NCBI GenBank assembly: GCA_016124955.1
Contig: WGMR01000003.1
Location: 1 to 64,000, forward strand
Source of the DNA: Alphaproteobacteria bacterium
Lineage (GTDB): Bacteria; Pseudomonadota; Alphaproteobacteria; UBA9219; RFNS01
DNA: 64,000 bases
Reading direction: 5' to 3'
Part shown: positions 25,501 through 35,110 of the stretch, piece by piece
Numbering within the stretch: position 1 is the first letter of the stretch
Layout: the number at the start of each line of letters is the position of its first letter
Translations under genes and position numbers: made by a program
The notes under the pieces: generated by a model
What the model saw: only the letters and a program-made list of their open reading frames with translations
The model's database searches: none
What the model was told of the DNA's origin: nothing

Positions 25501-26057
25501 TTGTTGGAGTTTCTTTTTTTTATTTTGAGTTCGTTACCGCTGTTGGCCGTTTGCCCCCCTGATTCCTGTGGCCGCCCTCGATAACGCTCGGGCCAATTCT
25601 TATGCTCATTGCGAAAACGGTCAACATAACAAATGTTTTTTGAGCTACCGCTTTTTTGCATAGCGGCCAGATATGGGGACGTTTGTGCTGCGGAATCTCG
25701 TTCCATGCAATAAAAATGCAGGTTTACAGCGCTTTATTCCCGAATGTATCATCGTGATAACGCAATGCCCCGTGCGGAAAGCCTAAAGCGGCAAAATACC
25801 GGGTTGACAGGATTGTTTTCGCGCAAAAAATAACGCGAATTTCCGTCAAGTGTTTTTTTGGGCTTTGATTTTCTCCAGCCCAAGGGCTACTCATGAAAGG
25901 CAGCAAATAACGATAATATTCTTGCGTATTTTGGTAATGAGTTTTGTAAATCTTCAAACGGCGGAATTTGGCGTGTGCGTAATGGCAAAAGAACGACGGA
26001 AGAAATAATCCTGCCGTTACCAATTTTGGTTATTTATAATTGTCTGAGGTTTACGAC
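25501..26057. other. Long intergenic region, no supported gene
   Basis: About 557 bases, AT-rich, between the EF-hand gene and the alpha/beta hydrolase (both minus strand). Open frames on the minus strand at 25491-25706 and 25724-26023 have no recognised domain, poor codon bias and no convincing ribosome binding sites. A TTGACA at 25804-25809 has no good partner. The promoter of the EF-hand gene should lie here. Confidence 0.5.
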
Positions 26058-26726
26058 TCAGCCGGCCATCGCCATGGCGATGGGCATCTGGTGCAGCAGC
26101 GTATCCAGATATTCCTCGACATGGCTTGTCAGTTCATCGAGATGCTCGCTGAAGAAATGGGTCGCGCCGGGAACCACGCGATAGTCGATTGAAATATCAC
26201 GCTGATGCGCCAGCTTGTGCACAAGCTTTGCCACCACCGGTTCGGGCACGAGATCGTCATTTTCACCATGGATAACGAGGCCTGAAGTCGGGCAGGGTGC
26301 CAAAAAGTTAAAATCGAGCATGTTGGCCGGGGGCGCAATCGAGATGAAAGTATCGATTTCGGGGCGCCGCATCAGCAGCTGCATGCCAATCCATGAACCG
26401 AAGGAAAAGCCCGCCACGAAGACCGAGCGTGAATTAAGGTTCATGCTTTGCAGCCAATCAAGCGCTGCCGCCGCATCGCTAAGCTCGCCTTCACCGCGAT
26501 CATAGGTGCCCTGGCTACGGCCGACGCCGCGGAAATTAAAGCGCAGGGTGGCAAAATCGCGCTGCACGAAAGCATTGTAAATGGCGTAAACAACCTTGTT
26601 GTTCATTGTGCCGCCATGCTGCGGGTGCGGGTGCAGCATCAGGGCGATGGGAGCTGTGGGCGATTTGCCCGGGCTATAGCGACCTTCGAGACGACCGGCA
26701 GGGCCGGCAAAGAGAACTTCAGGCAT
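26058..26726 (-). CDS. Alpha/beta hydrolase (COG2945-like)
   Basis: A 222-residue soluble hydrolase. It has HPHPQHGGTMNNKVVY near residues 32-47, GVGRSQGTYDRGEGE near 67-81, the nucleophile elbow GFSFG (S108), and a C-terminal GATHFF containing the catalytic His. This is the dienelactone-hydrolase-like group often found near Fe-S genes in alphaproteobacteria; the substrate is unknown. It is divergent from the cysteine desulfurase gene. Confidence 0.88.
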   Translation of the reverse strand: MPEVLFAGPAGRLEGRYSPGKSPTAPIALMLHPHPQHGGTMNNKVVYAIYNAFVQRDFATLRFNFRGVGRSQGTYDRGEGELSDAAAALDWLQSMNLNSRSVFVAGFSFGSWIGMQLLMRRPEIDTFISIAPPANMLDFNFLAPCPTSGLVIHGENDDLVPEPVVAKLVHKLAHQRDISIDYRVVPGATHFFSEHLDELTSHVEEYLDTLLHQMPIAMAMAG

Positions 26727-26912
26727 CTGGTGCTAGCCTCATAAACACGGGTTGGTCAGGTGGCAGCTATAAAACTGAATTAATTGGTCTTTTTCAGCTT
26801 CAGCAGCCGCTGGCCTCTTATAGCATAGTCGGCCATGCAGAATTCAAGCATTACGTTGTTTTTGGTTGCGGTTATTTGTGGTCTAATAACTGAAGCTTGA
26901 TATTTTAACTTA

Positions 26913-26941
26913 TTGATTTTTAAAGATAAACAGTATATAAT
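26913..26941 (+). promoter_or_regulatory. Sigma70-type promoter of the cysteine desulfurase gene
   Basis: TTGATT at 26913-26918, a 17-base spacer, then a perfect TATAAT at 26936-26941. Transcription should begin near 26948, about 50 bases before ATG 26997. The leader contains a 10-base palindrome TAGGTACCTA at 26979-26988, a possible regulator site, and no strong ribosome binding site. Confidence 0.65.
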
Positions 26942-26996
26942 GGTAAACCTTATTAACGGATCCATCTGCGTAATCGGCTAGGTACCTAACAAAACA

Positions 26997-28100
26997 ATGA
27001 TTTACCTCGATTACAACGCAACCACACCCCTTAAGCCCGCCGTGCGCGAATCGGTCGTCGCGGCGATGGATGTCTGCGGCAATGCTTCCTCGGTCCATCG
27101 CTATGGGCAGCAGGCCCGTATGCTGGTTGAGGGGGCGCGGGAAGAGGTTGCCGCCATGGTCGGGGTCAAGCCTGCGCAGGTGATCTTCACCAGCAGCGGT
27201 ACGGAGGCCAATAACCTTGCACTGCGCGCAACCGGCAGAACAAAGATCGTCGCTTCTGCGATAGAACATGATTCCATCCTGCAAGGCGCCGCAACGGCGC
27301 GCCTGCCGGTTCTGGCTAGCGGCGTGATGGATCTGGATGCATTGCCCGGGCTTTTGGAGGATGGCGTAAGCACGGTTGTTTCTGCCATGTTGGTCAACAA
27401 TGAAACCGGCATCGTGCAACCCGTAAATGAAATCGCCGCGAAGGCAAAATCATACGGGGCGATCGTCCACACCGATGCCGTGCAAGCGGCCGGGCGGATG
27501 GCGCTGGATTTTGCCGCGCTTGGCGTCGATATGATGACGCTTTCGGCACACAAGATCGGCGGCCCGCAGGGCGTTGGCGCGCTGATCGTGCGGCCCGATC
27601 TTCCCGTTGCGCCGCTGCTGCATGGGGGCGGGCAGGAAATGCGCCGCCGCGCGGGGACGGAGAATGTTGCCGGCATTGCCGGGTTTGGCGAAGCGGCGAG
27701 GCTTGTCGCCAATGATATGATCAACCAGCTGCAGCTCAGTGAATGGCGCACGTGGATGGAAAACGAGATTGCGTCTTTCGGCGAAGGTGTGCGCATTTTC
27801 GGCAGCGAGGCGACACGCGTCGCCAATACATCGTGCATTGCCATGCCGGGCGTGAGCAGTGAAAAGCAGGTCGTGGCTTTCGATCTGGCAGGTATAGCCG
27901 TGAGCGCCGGTTCCGCCTGCTCAAGCGGCAAGGTCAAGGCTTCCCACGTTCTGCGTGCGATGGGGCTGGATGACAATTTAGCCGGCTGCGCGATCAGGGT
28001 TTCTTCCGGCTGGAACACAACAAGGCAGGATTTCGAACAGTTCACAAAAACGTGGAAAGCGCTCCATGCGCGTATCCGTAACATGAAACAAGCAGCTTGA
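26997..28100 (+). CDS. Cysteine desulfurase (NifS/IscS family)
   Basis: A 367-residue PLP enzyme that takes sulfur from cysteine for Fe-S clusters or tRNA thiolation. It has YLDYNATTP at the start, TSSGTEANNLAL (65-76), the PLP lysine in SAHKIGGPQGVGAL (K186) and the mobile persulfide loop SAGSACSSGKVK (C308). The short loop suggests the IscS/NifS (type I) group. ATG 26997 has weak ribosome binding but follows a good promoter. The HscB-like gene follows 9 bases later, supporting a role in Fe-S assembly. No iscU or sufB is near. Confidence 0.95.
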   Translation: MIYLDYNATTPLKPAVRESVVAAMDVCGNASSVHRYGQQARMLVEGAREEVAAMVGVKPAQVIFTSSGTEANNLALRATGRTKIVASAIEHDSILQGAATARLPVLASGVMDLDALPGLLEDGVSTVVSAMLVNNETGIVQPVNEIAAKAKSYGAIVHTDAVQAAGRMALDFAALGVDMMTLSAHKIGGPQGVGALIVRPDLPVAPLLHGGGQEMRRRAGTENVAGIAGFGEAARLVANDMINQLQLSEWRTWMENEIASFGEGVRIFGSEATRVANTSCIAMPGVSSEKQVVAFDLAGIAVSAGSACSSGKVKASHVLRAMGLDDNLAGCAIRVSSGWNTTRQDFEQFTKTWKALHARIRNMKQAA

Positions 28101-28109
28101 GGTTTTGAT

Positions 28110-28742
28110 ATGGGTAATGTGATTGGCTTTGGTGAAATGCGCGGCGGCGCCGCGAACGAAACAGTTTGCTGGCTTTGTATGAAATCGCTTTCGCCGCGCG
28201 TGATTTTTTGTCACAGCTGCGGTGCTATACAGCCCGTCAGGAACATTGATCACTTTACCCGCCTTGCTCTTGAACGCCGCATCGATATCAATCAGGAAAC
28301 TTTGGAACGCCAGTATGCGGCCATGAAGAAAACCTTCGATCCGCAGCGTTTCGCCATTCGCGGCGCCACCGAGCGGGGCCATGCCGCCAAGCAGCTTGAA
28401 GCGTTGACCGAAGCCTATGAAACGCTGCGCGAACCTGTGCGTCGCGGCCGTTATTGGCTTGGTTTGCATGAACAGGAGTTTGAGGAATCGCAGGCCGGCA
28501 ACCCGGTTGTGCAGGAAATGAAAATAGAATTTGACCATGCCAGCTCGGCAGGCGAGGTTGACCGTGTTGCGCGCAAGGCGGGGCAGCATTTCGAAGAAGG
28601 CGTAATGCGCCTGCTTCAATCGCTGCGCCAACAGAACTGGCAGCTCGCGAACGCCACGCTGGTCGAGCTTGATGGCATGGAAGGCATTCTGAACGAAGTG
28701 CGCGGCAAGCGTACGCAGATTACCGACAAGAAAGACGGTTAA
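28110..28742 (+). CDS. hscB: HscB-like J-domain cochaperone with variant HPD motif
   Basis: A 210-residue protein. An N-terminal tetracysteine site (C20-W-L-C23...C34-H-S-C37) likely binds zinc, as in eukaryotic HSCB. A J-like domain (about 45-115) is followed by the C-terminal three-helix domain (about 130-200) that in HscB binds the IscU scaffold. The sequence YETLREPVRRGRYWLGL aligns with the HscB segment after the J-domain. In the loop that normally reads HPDRF it has FDPQRF, so HPD is replaced by DPQ (77-79). GAGG lies 8 bases before the ATG. Its position after a cysteine desulfurase supports an Fe-S role. Confidence 0.8.
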   Translation: MGNVIGFGEMRGGAANETVCWLCMKSLSPRVIFCHSCGAIQPVRNIDHFTRLALERRIDINQETLERQYAAMKKTFDPQRFAIRGATERGHAAKQLEALTEAYETLREPVRRGRYWLGLHEQEFEESQAGNPVVQEMKIEFDHASSAGEVDRVARKAGQHFEEGVMRLLQSLRQQNWQLANATLVELDGMEGILNEVRGKRTQITDKKDG

Positions 28743-30092
28743 TCAGGCGGCGGCCTTGTGCTGCTGCTCCAGCCACCCGGATAAATCCCGTTTTGCACGC
28801 GCGCTGTAGGCCAGCTTGCGGTCGCGGCCCTTGTGCTTGCCTTCGATATCCGGGAACAGGCCGAAATTAACATTCATGGGCTGGAAGGTTGCATCGTTGG
28901 CTGCGCCCGTTATGTGGCTGAGCAGCGCGCCGAGCGCGGTTGTGGGCGGCGGGGCATTGAGCGTGCCGGAAGCCCGTTCGGCTGCGGCAAAGCGCCCAGC
29001 TAGCAAACCGATGGCTGCCGATTCAACGTAGCCTTCCACGCCCGTAATTTGCCCGGCAAAGCGCAAGGATGGTTTGGCCTTTAAACGTAACTGCGTATCG
29101 AGCAGGCGCGGGCTGTTGATAAAGGTATTGCGATGCAACCCGCCGAGACGTGCAAATTCCGCGTTTTCTAGCCCGGGGATCATGCGGAAGACGCGGGTTT
29201 GTTCGGCGTATTTCATTTTTGTTTGAAACCCGACAAGGTTATAGAGCGTGCCAAGCGCGTTATCTTGCCGCAGTTGCACGACGGCATAAGGGCGGCGCGA
29301 GGTGTGCGGATCGGTTAGCCCAACCGGTTTCATTGGGCCGTAGCGCAGCGTATCAACGCCGCGCTCCGCCATCACCTCGATCGGCAGGCAGCCTTCAAAA
29401 TAGGGCGTGTTCTTTTCCCATTCCCTGAAATCCGTTTTGGGTGCGCCGAGCAATTCCTTGATAAAATTCTCGTACTGTTCCTTATCCATTGCACAATTGA
29501 TGTAATCGGAACCTGTGCCGCCGGGGCCCACTTTGTCGTAGCGGGATTGCATCCACGCCTTGCTCATATCGATGCTTTCGCGGTGCACGATGGGGGCGAT
29601 GGCATCGAAGAAAGCAAGTGCGCTTTCGCCCGTGGCGGCAAGGACGGCTTGTGCCAGCGAGGCGGATGTCAGCGGGCCTGTGGCGATGATCGTGCTTTCC
29701 CATGCAGGCAAAGCGGTGATTTCTTCGCGCTCGATGGCGATGTTGGGTTGCCGTTCGAGTGCTTGCGTTACAGCGTTTGCAAAACCTTCGCGGTCAACCG
29801 CCAGCGCGCCGCCGGCCGGAACCTTGTGCATGTCTGCCGCCTGCATGATCAGGGAATTGCAGCGCCGCATTTCATCGTGCAAAAGCCCGACGGCATTATA
29901 TTCGCTATCGTCCGACCGAAACGAATTCGAACAAACAAGTTCGGCGCACTGCCCGGTTTGGTGCGCTTCGGTGGCGCGTACGGGCCGCATTTCATGCAGT
30001 ACGACGGGCGTACCGGCAGCGGCAAGCTGCCACGCCGCTTCGCTGCCGGCCAATCCGCCGCCAACGATATGAACCGGTTCTACGTCCTTCAT
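28743..30092 (-). CDS. trmFO: Methylenetetrahydrofolate-tRNA-(uracil-54-C5)-methyltransferase
   Basis: A 449-residue FAD and folate enzyme that makes ribothymidine at position 54 of tRNAs. It opens with the Rossmann motif [18 protein letters not shown], then [42 protein letters not shown] and the C-terminal [11 protein letters not shown]. Start 30092 (MKDVEP) is preferred over 30110 because the family begins there. It lies 7 bases after the cyclophilin stop and likely forms an operon with lptD and the cyclophilin gene. It converges on hscB. Confidence 0.96.
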   Translation of the reverse strand: MKDVEPVHIVGGGLAGSEAAWQLAAAGTPVVLHEMRPVRATEAHQTGQCAELVCSNSFRSDDSEYNAVGLLHDEMRRCNSLIMQAADMHKVPAGGALAVDREGFANAVTQALERQPNIAIEREEITALPAWESTIIATGPLTSASLAQAVLAATGESALAFFDAIAPIVHRESIDMSKAWMQSRYDKVGPGGTGSDYINCAMDKEQYENFIKELLGAPKTDFREWEKNTPYFEGCLPIEVMAERGVDTLRYGPMKPVGLTDPHTSRRPYAVVQLRQDNALGTLYNLVGFQTKMKYAEQTRVFRMIPGLENAEFARLGGLHRNTFINSPRLLDTQLRLKAKPSLRFAGQITGVEGYVESAAIGLLAGRFAAAERASGTLNAPPPTTALGALLSHITGAANDATFQPMNVNFGLFPDIEGKHKGRDRKLAYSARAKRDLSGWLEQQHKAAA

Positions 30093-30099
30093 GCGGCCA

Positions 30100-30678
30100 T
30101 TATGGCGCATCCTTCACGTCAGCCGCAACCTTAACGCTGATCATCTTGGTCGGGTTATCAACCGTTCCGTTGTTGGTTACGGAGCCTTTTTTGATGGCAT
30201 CCACATGTTCCATGCCCTCGATTACCTGCCCCCAGACCGTGTAAGTGCCGTTCAGATGCGGCGCAACGTCGAAGCAGATAAAGAACTGGCTGTCCGCTGA
30301 ATTGGGGCTGGCCGCACGGGCCATCGAAACTGTGCCGCGCACATGCGGTACATCCGAAAATTCGGCCTTCAGATTCTTGCCGCTGCCGCCGGTGCCGGTG
30401 CCATTCGGGTCGCCGGTTTGGGCCATAAAGCCGGGGATCACGCGATGAAACACAAGCCCGTCATAGAAGCCCTGACGCACAAGTTCCTTGATGCGCGCGA
30501 CATGGTTGGGCGCGACATCGGGCCGCATCTGGATGATGACTTTGCCATCGGGCAATTCCATGATCAGGGTATTTTCAGGGTCCATAATTTTCTTCTCCTG
30601 TGCATTCGCGGGGTTTGGCGGCATCAGGATTGATGCCAAAAAAGAAAGGATAAGCGCAATCCTGCCTGTTATTTTCAT
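30100..30678 (-). CDS. Periplasmic cyclophilin-type peptidyl-prolyl isomerase
   Basis: A 192-residue protein with a signal peptide ([20 protein letters not shown], mature after ANA). The cyclophilin domain includes [36 protein letters not shown] and SADSQFFIC. It isomerises proline bonds and is directed to the periplasm. Start 30678 is preferred because GAGG is at a good distance; a 4-codon-longer start at 30690 overlaps lptD by ATGA. Close coupling to lptD suggests it helps fold outer-membrane proteins. Confidence 0.92.
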   Translation of the reverse strand: MKITGRIALILSFLASILMPPNPANAQEKKIMDPENTLIMELPDGKVIIQMRPDVAPNHVARIKELVRQGFYDGLVFHRVIPGFMAQTGDPNGTGTGGSGKNLKAEFSDVPHVRGTVSMARAASPNSADSQFFICFDVAPHLNGTYTVWGQVIEGMEHVDAIKKGSVTNNGTVDNPTKMISVKVAADVKDAP

Positions 30679-30686
30679 TGCCTGCC

Positions 30687-32897
30687 TCATCTTTGTGACG
30701 GGTTGGTGGAAAGGGCGTCGGTTGTAAAACCGCCGAGGTTCTTGAACAGCACGCTAAGCACGATTGCGGTGCCGGGGTTAAGATCGGGGCGGGATGTTTC
30801 ATCCTGGCTGAAGCTGAGCGCGGCCGTCAAGCATTCGTCGATATAGGCGATTGTTGCGCCTGTGTTGCGCAAGCCCGCCTGCGGTTTGATCGCACGTTTC
30901 TGATAGACCGAGAAGTTCCAGTAATCAAACAAATGCGAGGAAAAACCGGCGGTGAGTTCCGAAACCGTCACGCGGCCGCTGGTTGTATCCTGCGTATCGG
31001 CGGAAAGGAAATCGCCGCTGGCGCGGAACCATTCCGGCCCGATATAACCGCGCACTTCGCTGCGGCGTGGGGTGAATGTTTCGGCATCAAGCCTGAAGCC
31101 ATAGCTCGCTTGCAGCCAGCTGGCGGGTTGCAGTTCGATACGACCGACATAATCGGAGCGATGGCCGCGCAGGCCGGATTCGGTTGGAAACAACGGATCC
31201 TGATTAAAGCGGTAGCTTTGCCCGAACATAACATCGACGCGCTTGCCGCTGTCGCTATAGAAACCCGCGCGCGCGCCATAAGTAACGCGGTGCCCGCCTT
31301 CGAGAAGATCGACCCCGGTAAAGCGGTTCTTGTCGAACAGGCTGGTTTCATCGAATTCGACGTCGATACTGTCTTCATTCGCAATGCGTGGATAGTTACG
31401 AAGCCTTGGAGATGATGTAACGGCCACGATGGGTTCGACGATTTGTTCCCAGAATTCTCCGCGCCGCCCGAACGGATAGCGGAACACCAGGTTGGCTTGC
31501 GGGAAGGCGCGGAAGGTATAGGCATCATCGAACTTGTTTGCCGGGTTGTTCGGGTCCGTCAGCTTGTCGGCCCAGAACGTATCGAAGCGTACGCTGCCTG
31601 AAAGCGTGGTCACGAGTCCGATTTTGGAAATGGCTGTGCGTTCCCAGCCGCCTTCTGCCGAGACGCGGCGGCTATCGGGCCCCGCGCCCGTGGTGGCGTT
31701 AACGCCGCGACTGCGTGTCAGCGCAACCATGTTGCCATTAAAGGCCCAACGCCCGCCCAGCGTTTTGCCGGGCTCGCCAACCATATTGATGCTGACATTC
31801 GGGGCCACGACCGGCTCGGTGGCGCGAATGCCCGGGCGGATATCCTGGAAATAATAGACATCGAGCGCGGCATAATGACGGCCGCTGAAACGTTCGATAT
31901 AGCCGCGGTTTTTTAGCACGTCCTTGGTGGGGATATTGTAGCGATAGAGATAGCTTTTATCCGATGTGAAAGCTATGTCGGCGCCAAGGCGCCAGCGTCT
32001 GTCCACATTATAAACGGCGTTGCCGAACAAGTGGCCGCGCCACTGGTCTTGCTGGAACACGCCTTCGTCGGTCGTGCGGTCTGCGTTCACAAAGCTGCCG
32101 GTGAAATCCAGTTTGCCTCGCTCAAGCCGCTCGCGGTACTGGCCTGCGAATTGAAAGCCGTCTTTTTGGCTTATGGTGGGTGAGACTGTGAAATCCTGAT
32201 CGGGCGTAAAATAGAAGTAATACGGCACGCGACCGAAATTTCCGATGTTTTGGTCATGGCCTGCGTTGGGCGTGAGGAACCCGGATTTGCGTTTTACGCT
32301 TGGATCGGGGTGGGAAAAATACGGCGTGTACATAACCGGGACGCCGCCGATTTCCATGAAGGCATCGCGGTATATGATGCGTTTTTCTTTATCGTCATGC
32401 GTAACGCGCGCTGCCCGCATTTGCCAAAGTGGGGGCTTTGTCCGGTCTTCTTTGCAAAGATTACAAGGCGAATAGGTGGCGTGGCGCAGAATGGTGTAAC
32501 GGTCGGCGACCTTTTCCGCTTCAAGTGCGGCAAAGCGAGAATTGTCGGTAAACACCATGCCGATTTGGCTGACGAAGCCGCGCTTCATATCACCCGTGAT
32601 TTCCGCATGGTCGGCGAATATAACATTGCCATCCGGCTCGATGACCGTAACATTCCCGTCAGCCGTCACGACATCCGTAAGCTGGTTATAGGTCATTCTT
32701 TGGGCGCGAATGACGCGCTTGTCATGCACCAGTTCGACCTTGCCGATAGCGATGGCGATTTTCTGGTCCTGATCGTAGCGGATGCTTTCGGCGCTCAGCA
32801 GCGGTCGTCCTTCCGCTTGTGGCGCAGCAAGCGTGCCGTGGCACAGAAGCAGTGCCAGCATGGGAAGCGTGATCTTGAGGATTCTGATTCGGAACAT
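30687..32897 (-). CDS. lptD: LPS-assembly outer-membrane protein LptD
   Basis: A 736-residue outer-membrane protein that inserts lipopolysaccharide into the outer leaflet. Signal peptide at the N-terminus (LPMLALLLCHGTLA). The OstA/LptA-like periplasmic domain (about 25-190) is followed by a long beta barrel with many aromatic strand ends, ending VLSVLFKNLGGFTTDALS. Few cysteines are visible in the N-domain (CNLC near residue 140), so disulfide pairing may differ from E. coli. Overlaps the cyclophilin by 4 bases when the longer start of the latter is used. Confidence 0.93.
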   Translation of the reverse strand: MFRIRILKITLPMLALLLCHGTLAAPQAEGRPLLSAESIRYDQDQKIAIAIGKVELVHDKRVIRAQRMTYNQLTDVVTADGNVTVIEPDGNVIFADHAEITGDMKRGFVSQIGMVFTDNSRFAALEAEKVADRYTILRHATYSPCNLCKEDRTKPPLWQMRAARVTHDDKEKRIIYRDAFMEIGGVPVMYTPYFSHPDPSVKRKSGFLTPNAGHDQNIGNFGRVPYYFYFTPDQDFTVSPTISQKDGFQFAGQYRERLERGKLDFTGSFVNADRTTDEGVFQQDQWRGHLFGNAVYNVDRRWRLGADIAFTSDKSYLYRYNIPTKDVLKNRGYIERFSGRHYAALDVYYFQDIRPGIRATEPVVAPNVSINMVGEPGKTLGGRWAFNGNMVALTRSRGVNATTGAGPDSRRVSAEGGWERTAISKIGLVTTLSGSVRFDTFWADKLTDPNNPANKFDDAYTFRAFPQANLVFRYPFGRRGEFWEQIVEPIVAVTSSPRLRNYPRIANEDSIDVEFDETSLFDKNRFTGVDLLEGGHRVTYGARAGFYSDSGKRVDVMFGQSYRFNQDPLFPTESGLRGHRSDYVGRIELQPASWLQASYGFRLDAETFTPRRSEVRGYIGPEWFRASGDFLSADTQDTTSGRVTVSELTAGFSSHLFDYWNFSVYQKRAIKPQAGLRNTGATIAYIDECLTAALSFSQDETSRPDLNPGTAIVLSVLFKNLGGFTTDALSTNPSQR

Positions 32898-32954
32898 GGC
32901 CTAAAGGATTGCCAGATAAGCCAATTTGGTCAAACTAAAAGCGATACTGGCGGG

Positions 32955-34310
32955 TTAGCGGCGGCGCAGGAAGGCGGGCAGGTCGCTGCCAAAACCCTCT
33001 TTGGTGTCGCCGCCGTCGTTTTGCGGCCTTTCGGCCCTGGGCTTGTCGTGTTTGGGGGCTTCGGGCTGCCTGGGTTTTTCGTGCCCGCGATTGCCCCTAT
33101 CGCCGCCGCGATTGCTGCCGGGGCGGGCGCCGTGCCTGTCCCGGCCACCCCGATGGCTCTTGCCGCCTTGCTGTTTGCTCTTTTCCTCGCTGATGTCGAT
33201 TTCCAGCGCCTCGATCTTTTTCTTGATCAGCTTTTCAATAGAATCGAGTTGTTCGCGTTCGTCCGAGGTCACCAGCATATACGCAATACCGGTTTTGCCG
33301 GCGCGGCCGGTGCGGCCGATACGGTGAACGTAATCTTCGGCGTTGAAGGGTACGTCAAAGTTGAACACATGGCTCAGGCCGCCGATATCGATGCCACGTG
33401 CGGCAACATCGCTGCAAACCAGAAGCGAAATTTCGTTCTTGCGGAAAGCGTCCAGTGTTTCGGTGCGCTTGCTTTGCGGCAAATCGCCATGCAACGCGCC
33501 GACATTAAAGCCATGGCGGCGCAGCGAATCCCTGAGCGCGTCGATGTCGCGTTTGCGGTTGCAAAAGATGAAGGCGTTTTGCACATCCTCGTGACGGAGC
33601 AGGGTGCGCAGCGCAGCGCGCTTGTCGCCTTCATGGACATTGATAATGGCCTGCTTCACCGTGGTGGCCGTAGTTGCGGGCGGCGAAACGCTGACTTCCT
33701 TGGGGCTGCTCATGAAGCGTTGCGCAAGCTTGCGGATTTCCGGCGGCATGGTGGCCGAGAAAAGCAGCGTTTGCCGGATTTTGGGCAGCAGTCCGGCGAT
33801 TTTTTCGATATCCGGAATAAAGCCCATATCGAGCATGCGATCGGATTCGTCGATCACGAAGATCTTGATGTCGTTGAGCATAATGCGCCCGCGCTCGAAC
33901 AGGTCGATCATGCGGCCGGGCGTGGCGATCAGAACGTCAACACCGCGATCGAGCTTCTTGATCTGCGGGTCCATATTCTCGCCGCCGATCAGGAGGACGG
34001 TTTCCAGCTTGTGGTATTTGCCGTAAAGGCGGAAATGCTCTTCCACCTGCGCGGCAAGTTCGCGCGTTGGCTCAAGGATGATGGAGCGCGGCATGCGCGC
34101 CCGCGCCCGCCCGCTGCCAAGAATTTCGATAAGCGGAATAGTGAAGCTGCCGGTCTTGCCGGTGCCGGTTTGGGCGCAGCCGATCATGTCGCGCCCCATC
34201 AGGATAATGGGGATCGCTTTTTCCTGTATCGGCGTTGGCGTGGTATAGCCTTTTTCGGCTATGGCCTTCAGCACGTCGGAGCCTAGGCCCAGATCTTCAA
34301 AACTTGTCAC
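32955..34310 (-). CDS. DEAD-box RNA helicase (RhlE-like)
   Basis: A 451-residue ATP-dependent RNA helicase. The Q motif is at the N-terminus (FEDLGLG...TPTPIQ), motif I AQTGTGKT is at 46-53, motif Ib PTRELAAQ, motif II is VIDESD (154-157) rather than DEAD, motif III SAT in LFSATMPPEI, and motif VI HRIGRTGRAGKTG. A C-terminal Gly/Arg-rich basic tail (about 375-450) is likely an RNA-binding extension. It starts at GTG 34310. The DESD variant is an Ala-to-Ser change expected to be tolerated. Confidence 0.95.
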   Translation of the reverse strand: MTSFEDLGLGSDVLKAIAEKGYTTPTPIQEKAIPIILMGRDMIGCAQTGTGKTGSFTIPLIEILGSGRARARMPRSIILEPTRELAAQVEEHFRLYGKYHKLETVLLIGGENMDPQIKKLDRGVDVLIATPGRMIDLFERGRIMLNDIKIFVIDESDRMLDMGFIPDIEKIAGLLPKIRQTLLFSATMPPEIRKLAQRFMSSPKEVSVSPPATTATTVKQAIINVHEGDKRAALRTLLRHEDVQNAFIFCNRKRDIDALRDSLRRHGFNVGALHGDLPQSKRTETLDAFRKNEISLLVCSDVAARGIDIGGLSHVFNFDVPFNAEDYVHRIGRTGRAGKTGIAYMLVTSDEREQLDSIEKLIKKKIEALEIDISEEKSKQQGGKSHRGGRDRHGARPGSNRGGDRGNRGHEKPRQPEAPKHDKPRAERPQNDGGDTKEGFGSDLPAFLRRR

Positions 34311-34399
34311 GGAAGACTTTACTCTATGGTTTTATACGTTAAACAGGCATCCGGGTTGCCGACAACATAGTTATCCACGCGGAAAAAGCAAGTTTCATC

Positions 34400-35104
34400 A
34401 TGTCTGACCGTACTTCCCTTATCCTTTTGCCCGGCCTGTTGTGTGATAAGGCGCTGTGGCAGCATCAAATCCCTGCCCTGGCTGATAGGGCCGATATCCA
34501 TGTTCCGGACCTTACAAAGCATAGCAGGATCAGTGATCTGGCCAAACAAGTGCTTGCGGAAGCGCCGCCACGCTTTGCTCTCGGGGCGCTTTCGATGGGC
34601 GGCTATGTGGCGCTCGAGATTATGCGGGTTGCGCCCGAACGGGTCGAACGGCTGGCGCTGATCGATACATCCGCACGGGCCGATACGCCCGAGCAAAAGG
34701 AGCGGCGCGAAGCGCTCATTGCGCTTTCCCGGAGCGGGAAGTTCAAAGGCGTAACGCCGCGCCTTATGCCCATGCTGGTGCACCCGGATAGCCTGAAGGA
34801 CGATGCAATTACGGATGTGATCCTCGCCATGGCCGAACGCGTCGGGCGCGAAGCGTTCGAGCGGCAACAAACTGCCATACTGCACCGCATCGATAGCCGG
34901 TCTTCGCTGCCCGCCATTAAATGCCCGACGCTTGTTGTTTGCGGGATGCAGGACGAAATTACGCCGCCCGAGATCGCGCGGGAAACCGCGGAAGGGATCG
35001 GTGCCGCCGCGCAGCTCAAGCTTATCGATAAAAGCGGGCATCTTACGCCGCTTGAAAGGCCGGATGCCGTAACCGCGCTGATGCGCGCCTGGCTGCAGCG
35101 CTAG
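34400..35104 (+). CDS. Alpha/beta hydrolase
   Basis: A 234-residue soluble hydrolase: LLPGLLCDKALWQHQIPAL at the start, the nucleophile elbow GALSMGGYVAL (S65), a cap region, then PTLVVCGMQDEITPPE (acid) and KSGHLTPLERPDAV (catalytic His). This is the general alpha/beta fold family; the substrate is unknown. It is divergent from the helicase gene with about 90 bases between and converges with the DUF4389 gene. Confidence 0.88.
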   Translation: MSDRTSLILLPGLLCDKALWQHQIPALADRADIHVPDLTKHSRISDLAKQVLAEAPPRFALGALSMGGYVALEIMRVAPERVERLALIDTSARADTPEQKERREALIALSRSGKFKGVTPRLMPMLVHPDSLKDDAITDVILAMAERVGREAFERQQTAILHRIDSRSSLPAIKCPTLVVCGMQDEITPPEIARETAEGIGAAAQLKLIDKSGHLTPLERPDAVTALMRAWLQR

Positions 35105-35110
35105 GAAGGC

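Noticed and set aside
25491-25706. Minus-strand 71-codon frame
   Set aside because: It runs over the ribosome binding site of the EF-hand gene and has no recognisable features.
25858-25883. TTGGGCT/AGCCCAA hairpin as a terminator
   Set aside because: Loop is 12 bases and no T-run follows the stem on either strand.
25724-26023. Minus-strand 99-codon frame in the long intergenic gap
   Set aside because: No domain, no good ribosome binding site, and composition like noncoding DNA.
32250-34286. A 678-codon plus-strand open frame
   Set aside because: It is antisense to lptD and the helicase gene, both of which have clear domains; codon phase mirrors the real genes.
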